Below are positions 1 to 8,202 of a stretch of DNA of 64,000 nucleotides, piece by piece; the first letter of the stretch is position 1, and each line of letters opens with the position of its first letter. This stretch comes from Altericroceibacterium indicum. Lineage in GTDB: Bacteria; Pseudomonadota; Alphaproteobacteria; Sphingomonadales; Sphingomonadaceae. Under the pieces are notes generated by a model. That model had not been told where the DNA came from and ran no database searches. It saw nothing but the letters and a program-made list of their open reading frames with translations. The DNA lies in assembly GCF_009828105.1 (NCBI RefSeq), contig NZ_WTYQ01000005.1, positions 124,001 through 188,000 of the forward strand. Direction: 5' to 3'. Made by a program: the position numbers and the translations under genes.

Positions 1-522
1 CTGGCCGCGCAGATCGCGGTCGAGGAACTGGACTGGCGCGCGCCCGAAGCGACCGGCTGGCGTGACGAGCTTGTCATCCTGACCGACGCACTGTGGGCCT
101 TGTACGAGCATAACCCCGGCCTCGCGCAGGCAGTGCATCGCGGGGAAATCACCCCACAAGCGGGCATGCGTTCCTTCGCCGAGTCGGTGGCCCGCCTGCA
201 GACCAAGGGTTTCCCTCTCGATGAAGCACTGATGGCGGTCGATATGCTGGTCGATATGGTGGGCGAGTGCTTCCTCGGTTGGTGGTCGATCTCTACCACC
301 GACGACGATGGCCGCCAGCAGCGCCAGCGCATGATCGATCTGTGGGAAGCACAGGCAGACGAAGCGCCCGATTACCGCGAACAGCTCATGGGCATGAGCG
401 CCATCATGCACGCAGGCCGCCGCCAGTGGTGGGAGAACAAGCGCGATCTTGTCCTCGAAGGGATCGCGGCCACCCGTGCCCGCAACGCCGCGCTCGACGA
501 TACGGCAGCGGGCGATCTATGA
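1..522 (+). CDS. TetR/AcrR-family regulator, C-terminal part (5' end outside window)
   Basis: The frame is open from base 1, so the N-terminal HTH lies upstream of the window. The visible ~173 residues are helical. They carry a pattern typical of the TetR C-terminal ligand-binding domain: W-x-x-L-x-x-L-x-x-A-x-W near the start, then L-Y-E-H-N-P-G-L-A-Q-A, then L-x-x-x-G-F-x-x-x-E-A. The stop codon overlaps the start of the permease gene (ATGA), so the gene is translationally coupled to the iron-uptake operon and may control it. The family call rests on pattern only because the DNA-binding half is not visible. Confidence 0.62.
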   Translation: MAAQIAVEELDWRAPEATGWRDELVILTDALWALYEHNPGLAQAVHRGEITPQAGMRSFAESVARLQTKGFPLDEALMAVDMLVDMVGECFLGWWSISTTDDDGRQQRQRMIDLWEAQADEAPDYREQLMGMSAIMHAGRRQWWENKRDLVLEGIAATRARNAALDDTAAGDL

Positions 523-1481
523 CCGCCCGCACCTGGCTCACCCAACCGGCCGCCCTGATGCTGTTCGCCGCGCTTTGCTGCGCCTCCGTTCTGATCGGCG
601 CCACGCCGATCGGACCCGGCGCGCTGGCATCTGCGAACGAGGACGTGTGGCGGATCGTGCTATCCAGCAGGTTGCCGCGTCTGGCGGCGCTGGTCCTGAC
701 GGGTGCCGGGCTCGCGATCTGCGGTGTCATCCTGCAACAGATCGTTCGCAACAGGTTCGTCGAACCGGCGACCACCGGCGGGCTGGACGCGGCAAAGATG
801 GGCATGCTGATCGCGCTGACGAGCATGCCCCAACTCGGAAATCTGCCGAGGATGTTTGCCGCCTTGGTGTTCTGCCTCGCCTCCAGCCTGCTATTCGTCA
901 CCGCTATCCGCCGCCTTCGCTTGCGCAATGCGGTGCTCGTGCCGGTCATCGGCCTGATGTACGGCAGCGTGCTTAACGCGCTCGCCGAATTCTACGCCTA
1001 CCAGAACAATATCATGCAAAGCATGCAAGGCTGGATGCTAGGCGATTTCTCCCGCGTGGTTCAGGGCAATTACGAGGTCATCTGGATCATCCTGCCGATC
1101 GTGGTGGCCAGCTATCTGTTTGCACACCGCTTCACGATCGTCGGCATGGGCGCGGACATGGCGACCAGCCTTGGGCTGAGCTACCCGGCGATGGTCACCT
1201 TCGGCCTGATGCTCGTGGCGGCGACGATTGCCTCCACCATCATCACGGTCGGGGCCATTCCATTCGTAGGCCTGATCATCCCCAACCTCGTTTCGCTGTA
1301 TCATGGCGACAATCTGGCCCGGACCCTGCCGCTGATCGCGCTCGGCGGCGCTTCATTCCTGCTCGTCTGCGACATTGCCGGGCGGCTGGTGATCCAACCG
1401 TTCGAGATGCCCATCGGCCTCACCACCGGCCTGTTGGGCGGGATCATGTTCCTCGTGCTCATCTGGCGCAAATCGCGATGA
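519..1481 (+). CDS. iron-chelate ABC transporter permease (FecCD family, CeuB-like)
   Basis: A 320-residue polytopic inner-membrane protein of the FecCD/BtuC type. The segment S-R-L-P-R-L near residue 50, followed by L-T-G-A-G-L-A-I-C-G and Q-Q-x-x-R-N-x-F-V-x-P, is characteristic of the CeuB/YclN/FatD branch, which handles catecholate-type ferric siderophores. A G-A-I-P-F-V-G-L-I-I-P-N segment near residue 250 is the usual ATPase-coupling region. It starts inside the stop of the upstream regulator (ATGA) and ends overlapping the next permease, so the operon is tightly coupled. The substrate is inferred from the family only. Confidence 0.88.
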   Translation: MTARTWLTQPAALMLFAALCCASVLIGATPIGPGALASANEDVWRIVLSSRLPRLAALVLTGAGLAICGVILQQIVRNRFVEPATTGGLDAAKMGMLIALTSMPQLGNLPRMFAALVFCLASSLLFVTAIRRLRLRNAVLVPVIGLMYGSVLNALAEFYAYQNNIMQSMQGWMLGDFSRVVQGNYEVIWIILPIVVASYLFAHRFTIVGMGADMATSLGLSYPAMVTFGLMLVAATIASTIITVGAIPFVGLIIPNLVSLYHGDNLARTLPLIALGGASFLLVCDIAGRLVIQPFEMPIGLTTGLLGGIMFLVLIWRKSR

Positions 1482-2428
1482 CCCGTTCGCTGCGGACCCT
1501 GGCTGTTTGGGCCGTGCTTGGGGCGCTGGCCGCCGCGTTCCTGTTGGCCGGAGCGGCGCTGGACTTCGACTATGTGATCCCGCGGCGGCTGACCCGGCTT
1601 GCCGCCATCGTCATCGGCGGCATCTGCATTGCCTGGTCGTCCATCGCCTTTCAGACCATTACCGAAAACCGCATTCTGACGCCCGCCATCATGGGCTACG
1701 AGGCGATCTACCTGCTGCTTCAAGCGCTGCTGGTTTTCGCTTTGGGTGCGGGCGGCCCCATGCTGTTGGGCGCGAACGGCAATTTCCTGCTCTCGGTGGC
1801 GGTGTTGCTGGCCTATTCGCTGGCTATTCACGCCTGGCTGTTCCGCGGAGGCAGAAACAACGTCTATTTCCTGCTGCTGGCAGGGCTGGTCATGACCATT
1901 GCCATCAGCGCGCTGACCGAGGTGATCCAGTACAGCATCAGTCCCGGCGAATTTGCCCTGCTGCAAGGCTATTCGCTGGCCTCGTTCAACCGGGCGGAGC
2001 CTGCGCAACTGGCCATTGCCGCCGCGATCCTGACGCTGGTCAGCGTGCCTGTCATCCGCTCGCTGCGCACCTTCGACGTGGTGTCGCTCGGCCGCGATCA
2101 GGCCATTTCGCTGGGGGTCGATTATCAGCGTTTCGTGCGGCTTCACCTCGGCCTGATCGCGCTGCTTGTGGCGATCTCGACCAGCCTGATCGGCCCCACG
2201 GCTTTCATGGGCATCTTCGTCGCCAACGGCGCCTATGTCCTCGCGCGCGATCACCGTCATCGCAGCATCCTGAGCATGGGCTGCGTGATTGCCATTGCCT
2301 TGTTCCTGTGCGCGCAGCTGCTGGTGGAACATGTCTTTAACTACCGCACCACGGTCGGCATCCTCATCAATCTATCTTGCGGGTTGTTCTTTCTGGCCTT
2401 GTTGGTGCGCAGGAGCGAACGCGCATGA
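1478..2428 (+). CDS. iron-chelate ABC transporter permease (FecCD family, CeuC-like)
   Basis: The second FecCD-type permease, 316 residues, presumed to pair with the preceding one as the membrane half of the importer. The early segment R-R-L-T-R-L-A-A-I-V-I-G-G and the late segment S-L-I-G-P-T-A-F-M-G-I-F-V-A-N match the CeuC-type partner, which is shorter and more divergent than the first permease. ATGA overlaps at both ends tie it to permease 1 and to the ATPase. Two distinct permease genes in tandem are usual for ceuBCDE-type systems. Confidence 0.87.
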   Translation: MTRSLRTLAVWAVLGALAAAFLLAGAALDFDYVIPRRLTRLAAIVIGGICIAWSSIAFQTITENRILTPAIMGYEAIYLLLQALLVFALGAGGPMLLGANGNFLLSVAVLLAYSLAIHAWLFRGGRNNVYFLLLAGLVMTIAISALTEVIQYSISPGEFALLQGYSLASFNRAEPAQLAIAAAILTLVSVPVIRSLRTFDVVSLGRDQAISLGVDYQRFVRLHLGLIALLVAISTSLIGPTAFMGIFVANGAYVLARDHRHRSILSMGCVIAIALFLCAQLLVEHVFNYRTTVGILINLSCGLFFLALLVRRSERA

Positions 2429-3201
2429 TCTCCGTGCAAAGCCTTCGGAAAAGATATGGCGAGAAGGTGGTCGTCGAGGATGTGAACCTCGATTTCCCTG
2501 CTGGTAAGCTTACCTCGCTGATTGGCCCCAATGGCGCAGGCAAGACGACGCTGCTGATGATGATGGGCCGCCTGTTGGCGCGCAGCTCGGGCGAAGTTCG
2601 TCTTGAAGGCGAGGATATCGCGGTGCTTCGCCCAGCCGATTTCGCGCGACGCATCGCAACGCTTCGCCAGTCGCCCGATTTCAACCTGCGCCTCACGGTT
2701 GACGAACTCGTGGCCTATGGCCGCTTCCCTTACAGCAGAGGTTTTCTGACCGCTGAAGACCACGCTGCCATCGAGCAAGCGCTCGCCTTCGTGGAGATTG
2801 ACCATCTGCGCCGCGCCTATATCGACGAGTTGAGCGGCGGACAGCGCCAGATGGCCTTCCTCGCCATGACGATCGCGCAGCAGACCGACTGCCTGCTGCT
2901 CGACGAACCGCTCAACAATCTCGACATGAAGCACGCTGTCGGCATCATGCGCGCGCTGCGCCGCCTGTGCGACGAGCAAGGGCGAACGGTTATTCTTGTC
3001 GTCCACGACATCAATTTTGCCGCCAACTACTCCGATCACATCGTCGCCATGAAAGGCGGACGCGTGTTCCGCGCGGCCCCCGTTGCGCAGGTGGTGACCA
3101 GCGCGTGCCTGCGAGAGCTGTACGGTCTCGATTTCGAGGTTTCCGCGAGGCCGGACGGATACTTCTGCAATTACTTCAAACCGATGGGAATATGTAAATG
3201 A
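2425..3201 (+). CDS. iron-chelate ABC transporter ATP-binding protein (CeuD/FepC-like)
   Basis: A 258-residue cytoplasmic ATPase. It has Walker A G-P-N-G-A-G-K-T-T near residue 35, signature L-S-G-G-Q-R-Q near residue 135, Walker B L-L-L-D-E-P directly after it, and a switch His in V-V-H-D-I-N-F-A. The chosen ATG overlaps the permease stop (ATGA); the longer in-frame extension upstream lies inside the permease gene and is rejected. It should energise the two permeases. The stop overlaps the start of the binding-protein gene. Confidence 0.92.
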   Translation: MISVQSLRKRYGEKVVVEDVNLDFPAGKLTSLIGPNGAGKTTLLMMMGRLLARSSGEVRLEGEDIAVLRPADFARRIATLRQSPDFNLRLTVDELVAYGRFPYSRGFLTAEDHAAIEQALAFVEIDHLRRAYIDELSGGQRQMAFLAMTIAQQTDCLLLDEPLNNLDMKHAVGIMRALRRLCDEQGRTVILVVHDINFAANYSDHIVAMKGGRVFRAAPVAQVVTSACLRELYGLDFEVSARPDGYFCNYFKPMGICK

Positions 3202-4202
3202 TGCTGAAGCTGAAAAGCGCGACCAGCGCCTGCGCCCTGCTTGCTTGCGCGGTCATGCTCCAGGGATGCGACCGCTCGGGCAATGACGCGCGCGAGGATG
3301 CCCAGGAACAGGCTGAGGGCGATTTCGCCCCCGTTACCGTCAAGCACAAGCTCGGCACCACCGTGGTCAGCTCCCCTCCGCAGCGGGTGGCTGCGCTCGA
3401 TATGAACGAGGTCGATTTTCTCGATCAACTCGGTGTCCCCATCGCGGGTATGCCAAAAGATTTCATTCCCGGCTTTCTCGCCAAATACCGGGACGATGAT
3501 ACAATTGCCGATCTCGGCTCGATCGTTCAGCCCAACACGGAAAAGGTTTACGGGCTGCGGCCAGATCTGGTCTTGATCTCGTCCTTGCATGCCAATCAGT
3601 ACGAAGCACTATCGCAGATCGCCCCGACAATTTCTTTCGATGTCGACTATCAGGACACCGGCAGCGATTATTTCGACACGGCCAAGGATCACCTTCTCAC
3701 GCTCGGCCGCATCTTCGGGAGGGAGGAACTCGCGCGGCGCAAGGCCGACCAACTCGAAGCAATAATCGTCGAGGCGAGAGACACCATTGCCGACCGTCCG
3801 GAAAAGGCGCTGATCCTGATGCACAATGCCGGGGCCTACCGGTTCATGGGCGTCAATTCGCGCTATGGCTTCGTCCATGAAGCGCTTGGGGTCAGCCCCG
3901 CCAGCGATGAGGACGCGGAAAGCCTGCACGGCCTACCCGTTTCAAGCGAATTCATTCAGCAGGCGGACCCCGACATCATCTATCTGATCGATCGGACGGC
4001 GGTGATGGAGCACCGCGCTGGGATGAGCGCGGCAACCATGGATAACCCGCTGATCCGAGCCACCAAGGCGTGGAAAAACAAGCGCGTGATCTTTGTCGAC
4101 CCCGAAGCCTGGTACGTCACCGGAGCTGGCCCCACGTCGATCGGGATCGTGATCGACGATGTCCTCAAAGGCTATGCGGACAGTCGGGGAGCTGCGGACT
4201 GA
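3198..4202 (+). CDS. periplasmic iron-chelate-binding lipoprotein (CeuE-like)
   Basis: A 334-residue substrate-binding protein. It has a lipoprotein signal with lipobox L-Q-G-C (Cys24), an acidic linker, then a class III binding fold (TroA/FepB superfamily): the P-P-Q-R-V-A-A-L-D motif near residue 55 and L-R-P-D-L-V-L-I-S-S near residue 120. It is the last gene of the permease-permease-ATPase-binding protein order known from ceuBCDE, and it starts on the ATPase stop codon. The likely ligand is a catecholate or tetradentate ferric siderophore fragment, by family analogy only. Confidence 0.88.
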   Translation: MMLKLKSATSACALLACAVMLQGCDRSGNDAREDAQEQAEGDFAPVTVKHKLGTTVVSSPPQRVAALDMNEVDFLDQLGVPIAGMPKDFIPGFLAKYRDDDTIADLGSIVQPNTEKVYGLRPDLVLISSLHANQYEALSQIAPTISFDVDYQDTGSDYFDTAKDHLLTLGRIFGREELARRKADQLEAIIVEARDTIADRPEKALILMHNAGAYRFMGVNSRYGFVHEALGVSPASDEDAESLHGLPVSSEFIQQADPDIIYLIDRTAVMEHRAGMSAATMDNPLIRATKAWKNKRVIFVDPEAWYVTGAGPTSIGIVIDDVLKGYADSRGAAD

Positions 4203-4241
4203 TATTGCCTTCGACGGTCCTTCTGGCACATCGTTCTTCCG

Positions 4242-5165
4242 TCACCGCGCGCCTGTGCCCCGGTCTTCCTGAGCTCTGATCCACAGCGAGGGTAAGAGGC
4301 CGGTAACGCCCTTGAAGGCGGACGAGAACTTTCCCGGATTGGAATAGCCGCACATCGTCGCAACTTGTGTCACCGAGCATCCGGAGCGAAGCAAGGCTTC
4401 GGCGCGTTCCATGCGGCGTTCTGTCAGCCAGGCATAGGGGGCCAGCCCGGTGCGGGCACGCAGGGCGCGCGTGAATCCGCTGCTGTCCATGCCCGCAACC
4501 CGGGCGAGCTGGGCGACCGACAGATCATAGGCGAACCGATCTTCAACATAGGCTAGCACTTGCGCGTAGCGCAGGTCGGACAGGGGATGGGACTTTCGGC
4601 GACCGGGGCGAGCACCGCGCAACTCCGCCAGACGGCGCAGGATCAATGACCGGCCTTCGTCGAAGAAAGCGGTCGATGCGCCGTGAATGGCGGCTTCATG
4701 ACGCAAGGTGGTGATGACCGATACCAACAGGCCGTCATCCTGAAATGTCCCGGCAAGCGCCGTGATGTGATCGAGGTCCAGCGGGCTTTCCGCCTCGCCG
4801 GGATCGGGCAGCAGGGCGAGCCCGATCATCGACGTCTTGCCCGCCTTGGCGAAACCCTGCGCATTGGGCGGACTGATCGCAAGCGTGCCACGGCGCCAGA
4901 CGCCTTCAAGCGCCGCGCCGTCGATATGCTGAACCAGTCTGCTGGATGGTCCGGTAGCGAGCGCGATCCGCAAGAATGGGCCATTGTGAACCTCGCCCTC
5001 GAAGGCCGGGTAGTCGGTGCTGATGAGCATGGCGGTGCCATCGCCATTGGCGTGGACCTGATCGGCGTTCTTCATATGATGCTCGATCCGGGTGCGATCG
5101 GCCGCCGCACAGCGATTAATTCCTGAATTGGAGAAGTCGGTCCCGGATCGGAGTAGTGCAGTCAT
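4242..5165 (-). CDS. AraC-family transcriptional regulator
   Basis: A 307-residue protein with a C-terminal AraC/XylS double HTH at about residues 200-300. The first helix pair is L-S-V-A-Q-L-A-R-V-A-G-M-D; the second contains V-T-Q-V-A-T-M-C-G-Y-S-N-P-G-K-F-S-S-A-F-K, the classic AraC signature. The N-terminal ~190 residues are an unassigned sensing domain. It is transcribed divergently from the TonB receptor and convergently with the ABC operon, so it is a good candidate activator of the receptor, perhaps with the siderophore as coinducer. An internal ATG at 5075 is an alternative start. Confidence 0.85.
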   Translation of the reverse strand: MTALLRSGTDFSNSGINRCAAADRTRIEHHMKNADQVHANGDGTAMLISTDYPAFEGEVHNGPFLRIALATGPSSRLVQHIDGAALEGVWRRGTLAISPPNAQGFAKAGKTSMIGLALLPDPGEAESPLDLDHITALAGTFQDDGLLVSVITTLRHEAAIHGASTAFFDEGRSLILRRLAELRGARPGRRKSHPLSDLRYAQVLAYVEDRFAYDLSVAQLARVAGMDSSGFTRALRARTGLAPYAWLTERRMERAEALLRSGCSVTQVATMCGYSNPGKFSSAFKGVTGLLPSLWIRAQEDRGTGAR

Positions 5166-5185
5166 GATACTCTGTTACATGGTCC

Positions 5186-5204
5186 GATAATAATTCTCAA
5201 TAAT
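5186..5204 (+). promoter_or_regulatory. candidate Fur box upstream of TonB receptor
   Basis: The 19 bp beginning GATAATAATT match the classical Fur consensus at about 13 of 19 positions. They lie between the divergent AraC gene and the TonB receptor start. This fits iron repression of both genes but is read by eye only. Confidence 0.4.
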
Positions 5205-5217
5205 GTTGTGGGGCAAA

Positions 5218-7410
5218 ATGCGGTTTCTCTGCCTATATTCGCTTTCGTTCGCTGCGTTGTCAGCTGCCTTGTCACAGCCAGCCTCTGCTCGCGACGAGCA
5301 ACGCACGGACACAGCGGAACAGCAGCCGACGGAGATTATCGTCACCGGCACAAGAAGGGATACTCTTCTGCAGGATGCCGATATCTCGGTCACGGTGATC
5401 AACCGCGAAATGCTCAATGAGGCGCGCATTCGCGATGTGCGCCAGCTCGATGCGGTCGTTCCCAACGTCCAGTTCAACGAGAGCGGCCAGCTCGGCAGCA
5501 CCTTCATCTCGATCCGGGGCATCGAGTCCAACCCCTTTATCGTCAACCGCGCCGCCGTTTACATCGATGGGATTCCGTTCCGCGAACTGTCCAACGCGGT
5601 TCTGAACCAGGTAGAATCGGTCGAGGTGCTGCGCGGCCCGCAGGCGACGCTTTATGGGGCGAACAGCGAGTCAGGACTGATCGTCATCAACACCCGCGCA
5701 CCGAGTGACTACCCGATTGCCGAAGCCCGTGCGACCGGCACGGCTTTCGGCGGAGGCGCGAACGGCGCCGTCGATGGATTTGTCGGAGGGCCGCTGGCAG
5801 GCGATAGCTTGTCCGGCTCGCTTGCCTTCAAGGTTTCGCGGGGGGACAGCTTCCTGCGCAACATCCAGCCGGGCGAGCCAGAAGGAAAGATCGACGAGAC
5901 GTTTCTCCAGGGACGGCTCAGATGGATCCCGACCGACCGGCTGACGCTCAATGCCACGGCATATCTGCTCTCTACCCGAGCGCCCGGCGTATTCGATCAG
6001 GAGTATCTTCCGCTCGATGTCGACCTCTACAACCGGACCTATGCGGATCTCTACAATGACGGACGTGAGATCGACCGTTTCACCTACATAAACGACGCAC
6101 CAAAGCGCACCACAGAGGGCGAAGCAGTTTTCGGTGCCAGCGCAAGCTACGAGTTGGGCTACGGCACTATCGATGCTGCCGCTTCGTACCGACGATTGAA
6201 GACCGACGCCAAGGGGCTCGACTTCGATTTCACCGCGCTGCCGACGGCTGCGGGACAGGATTACAAGGACAAGGATTTCTGGAATTTCGAGCTGCGCTTT
6301 GCCTCACCCGCGGACGAGCCGTTTACCTCCATTCTGGGCGTTACCCATTACCGTCAGGCAGATGAGCGCTTTCAGACCACCTTCGTCGGGCCGGGAACGC
6401 TCGATTCCTATGCCCCGTCGCCCCGGCAATTTGCGCAGGCGCGCGACTGGGGCGTGTTTGTTTCGACCAGCTGGTCTCCCGTCCAGATACCCGATCTCAC
6501 GCTCAGCGCCGGGCTTCGTTACGATCACGCACACCGCTCGGCGCAGCAGAGCGCCGGTCAGATAGACCTGGGGGGAGGGGCGCTGTTCATCTATCGCGAT
6601 GCCTCGCTGGAGGGCGATTTCGACGCCGTGCTGCCGCGTTTCTCCGTCCACTACACCATATCGCCGCAGCTTTCCTTCTACGCGAATGCGGCGAAGGGCT
6701 ACATCCCCGGCGGGTTCAACCTGACCGCGGCGCAGGCGGACCTCACCGACGATGTGCTGCGCTACAGCTCGGAAACGATGTGGAGCCAGGAAGCAGGCTT
6801 CAAATGGCAATCGACCGATGGCAGGCTGAGCCTTGCCGGCGCGGCATTCTATATCCGGTCAAACAACTGGCAGGAGATTCAGGTCGCCACCGATGCCTCG
6901 GGCCGGATCATCTCGTCCGACTATATCGGCTCCGACGCATCGATCGACAGCAAGGGGTTCGAACTCGAAGCATCGGCGCGGCCCGCGCCCGGACTGACGC
7001 TGACCGCCAATTTCGGGCTGTCCGACGCACGCTATCGCGATCTTCAGATCGATGCGGCGACCAATGCGCGCGGCAGGCGGGTGAAGCTGGTGCCCTCCTA
7101 TGACGGTTATCTGGCGGCTCGCTACCAGACGCCCGGAGGATTCTACGGTCGCGCCGACGTCTCCTTCACCGGCAAGGAGTCGCTCGAAAGTCTGGGGCAA
7201 GCCGTGCAGCCCGCGACGCAGATGATCGGCTTGCAGGCAGGGTATGAGGCGGATCACTGGGCTGTTCGCCTGTTTGTCGAGAACCTCACCGATGTGCGGC
7301 GCGGTACGGGGCTGGCCTTCCGTAACCTTGGCTTTGGCAATGATGGCAACTGGTACGCGCCGATCGGCCGCTCGCGGCAAGGCGGGATCGAGCTTGAGTG
7401 GAAGCTATGA
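5218..7410 (+). CDS. TonB-dependent siderophore receptor
   Basis: A 730-residue outer-membrane receptor. A signal peptide ends in Q-P-A-S-A. The TonB box region is T-E-I-I-V-T-G-T. The plug domain has S-I-R-G-I, V-Y-I-D-G-I-P and V-E-V-L-R-G-P-Q-A-T-L-Y-G, and a 22-strand barrel ends in an aromatic-rich C-terminus (E-L-E-W-K-L). The ATG at 5218 is preferred over an upstream alternative at 5203 because GGGG lies 4-7 bases before it and it gives a clean signal peptide. It should bring the ferric chelate to the ABC importer upstream. A methyltransferase gene begins in its stop codon. Confidence 0.92.
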   Translation: MRFLCLYSLSFAALSAALSQPASARDEQRTDTAEQQPTEIIVTGTRRDTLLQDADISVTVINREMLNEARIRDVRQLDAVVPNVQFNESGQLGSTFISIRGIESNPFIVNRAAVYIDGIPFRELSNAVLNQVESVEVLRGPQATLYGANSESGLIVINTRAPSDYPIAEARATGTAFGGGANGAVDGFVGGPLAGDSLSGSLAFKVSRGDSFLRNIQPGEPEGKIDETFLQGRLRWIPTDRLTLNATAYLLSTRAPGVFDQEYLPLDVDLYNRTYADLYNDGREIDRFTYINDAPKRTTEGEAVFGASASYELGYGTIDAAASYRRLKTDAKGLDFDFTALPTAAGQDYKDKDFWNFELRFASPADEPFTSILGVTHYRQADERFQTTFVGPGTLDSYAPSPRQFAQARDWGVFVSTSWSPVQIPDLTLSAGLRYDHAHRSAQQSAGQIDLGGGALFIYRDASLEGDFDAVLPRFSVHYTISPQLSFYANAAKGYIPGGFNLTAAQADLTDDVLRYSSETMWSQEAGFKWQSTDGRLSLAGAAFYIRSNNWQEIQVATDASGRIISSDYIGSDASIDSKGFELEASARPAPGLTLTANFGLSDARYRDLQIDAATNARGRRVKLVPSYDGYLAARYQTPGGFYGRADVSFTGKESLESLGQAVQPATQMIGLQAGYEADHWAVRLFVENLTDVRRGTGLAFRNLGFGNDGNWYAPIGRSRQGGIELEWKL

Positions 7411-7533
7411 GCGGCACCGATCCCAGCAGCGCGGGGCTTTCGGGTGTGCCCGGGACCCTTCTCATTACACTGGCCGCTCGCGTGGTTGCCTCATCGCAGA
7501 ATGCCGATCTCGGTTTCAGCGATCCGGCAGCCC
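7407..7533 (+). pseudogene. class I SAM-dependent methyltransferase, 5' fragment
   Basis: The ATG overlaps the receptor stop (ATGA). The first ~42 codons give M-S-G-T-D-P-S-S-A-G-L-S-G-V-P-G-T-L-L-I-T-L-A-A-R, then an F-S-D-P-A-A segment. This resembles the N-terminus of leucine-carboxyl-methyltransferase-type class I methyltransferases (…G-V-x-E-T-x-L-I-x-L-x-A-R-A…D-P-x-A). Homology stops where IS3-type sequence begins near 7534. The open frame continues to 7778 but only as a shadow of the transposase. The gene is therefore the truncated last member of the siderophore operon. Confidence 0.55.
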
Positions 7534-7889
7534 AACAGGTTCCATCCGCAGACACAGGGCAAGATCGAGCGCTGGCACCAGACCCTGAAGAACCGCGTGC
7601 TACTGGAAAATTACTTCCTGCCCGGCGATCTCGAACAACAGATCGAAGCGTTCGTCGAGCACTACAACCACCAGCGCTACCACGAGAGCCTCGACAATGT
7701 GACGCCCGCCGATGCTTACTTCGGCAGGGCACCTGCCATCATCAAACGAAGAGAAAGGATCAAGCGACAGACACTTGAATATCGGCGCTTGCAACACCGC
7801 AAGCTCGCCGCCTAAACATCAATCTCAGACGAGGCTCGCACTCCGCTGATCTACGACACGAGTTGTGCCAAATGTTCTGACGACGGACA
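7534..7889 (+). mobile_element. IS3-family remnant (transposase C-terminus plus right end)
   Basis: From about 7540 to the stop at 7815 the frame encodes the end of an IS3-type DDE transposase: H-P-Q-T-Q-G-K-I-E-R-W-H-Q-T-L-K-N-R carries the final catalytic Glu with its K/R partner, followed by Y-N-x-x-R-Y-H-E-S-L. The non-coding tail ends at 7889 in TTCTGACGACGGACA, whose complement begins TG as IS3 terminal repeats do. The first two catalytic Asp residues and the left end are missing. Base 7890 begins integrase sequence, which fixes the right boundary. Confidence 0.75.
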
Positions 7890-8109
7890 GTGCCGTAGCA
7901 GGCGTCCAGGGAGAGCCATGTCCACCGATCATATATCGGCGCGTCTTGGATTCGCGCGCACCCATTCGATACTGCAGGACGTAGGGTGCCGCGCCGGATG
8001 AAGTGACTTTCATCCCGAAGTCTTTGATATCCTCGTCCCATAAGAAAACGGCAACGCCGGCCGAGCGCATCGCATCGACCACGCGCTTACTTATTCTTCC
8101 TGTAGCCAT
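7890..8109 (-). pseudogene. tyrosine integrase, N-terminal fragment (IS-truncated)
   Basis: Starting at the ATG whose complement ends at 8109, about 73 residues (M-A-T-G-R-I-S-K-R… to …G-S-P-W-T-P-A-T-A) match almost residue for residue the start of the integrase at 33698. They form the arm-binding N-terminal domain of P4-type (DUF4102-like) integrases. The reading frame then runs into the IS3 end, and the catalytic domain is absent. It is non-functional and marks an island boundary. Confidence 0.85.
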
Positions 8110-8144
8110 TTTCGAGCCTCCCGCAGGTGCTTTCCAGCAATCAC
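7890..8144 (+). repeat. 255-bp direct repeat, left copy (integrase 5' region)
   Basis: This segment aligns without gaps to 33479-33733 (constant offset 25589), with scattered substitutions. Homology covers the integrase start and 35 bp upstream of it, ending in TTTCCAGCAATCAC. Beyond 8144 the two copies diverge completely. On the left it stops exactly at the IS3 end. Confidence 0.9.
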
Positions 8145-8202
8145 GGTTTCGAGATGGCGGTTGAGGCAGGCCCGGTTTGCATGTTCGCAGGTTGTGGGCG
8201 GC

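Noticed and set aside
1301-2332. 343-codon open frame on the minus strand
   Set aside because: Antisense to the second permease; composition is His/Gln/Arg-rich shadow sequence.
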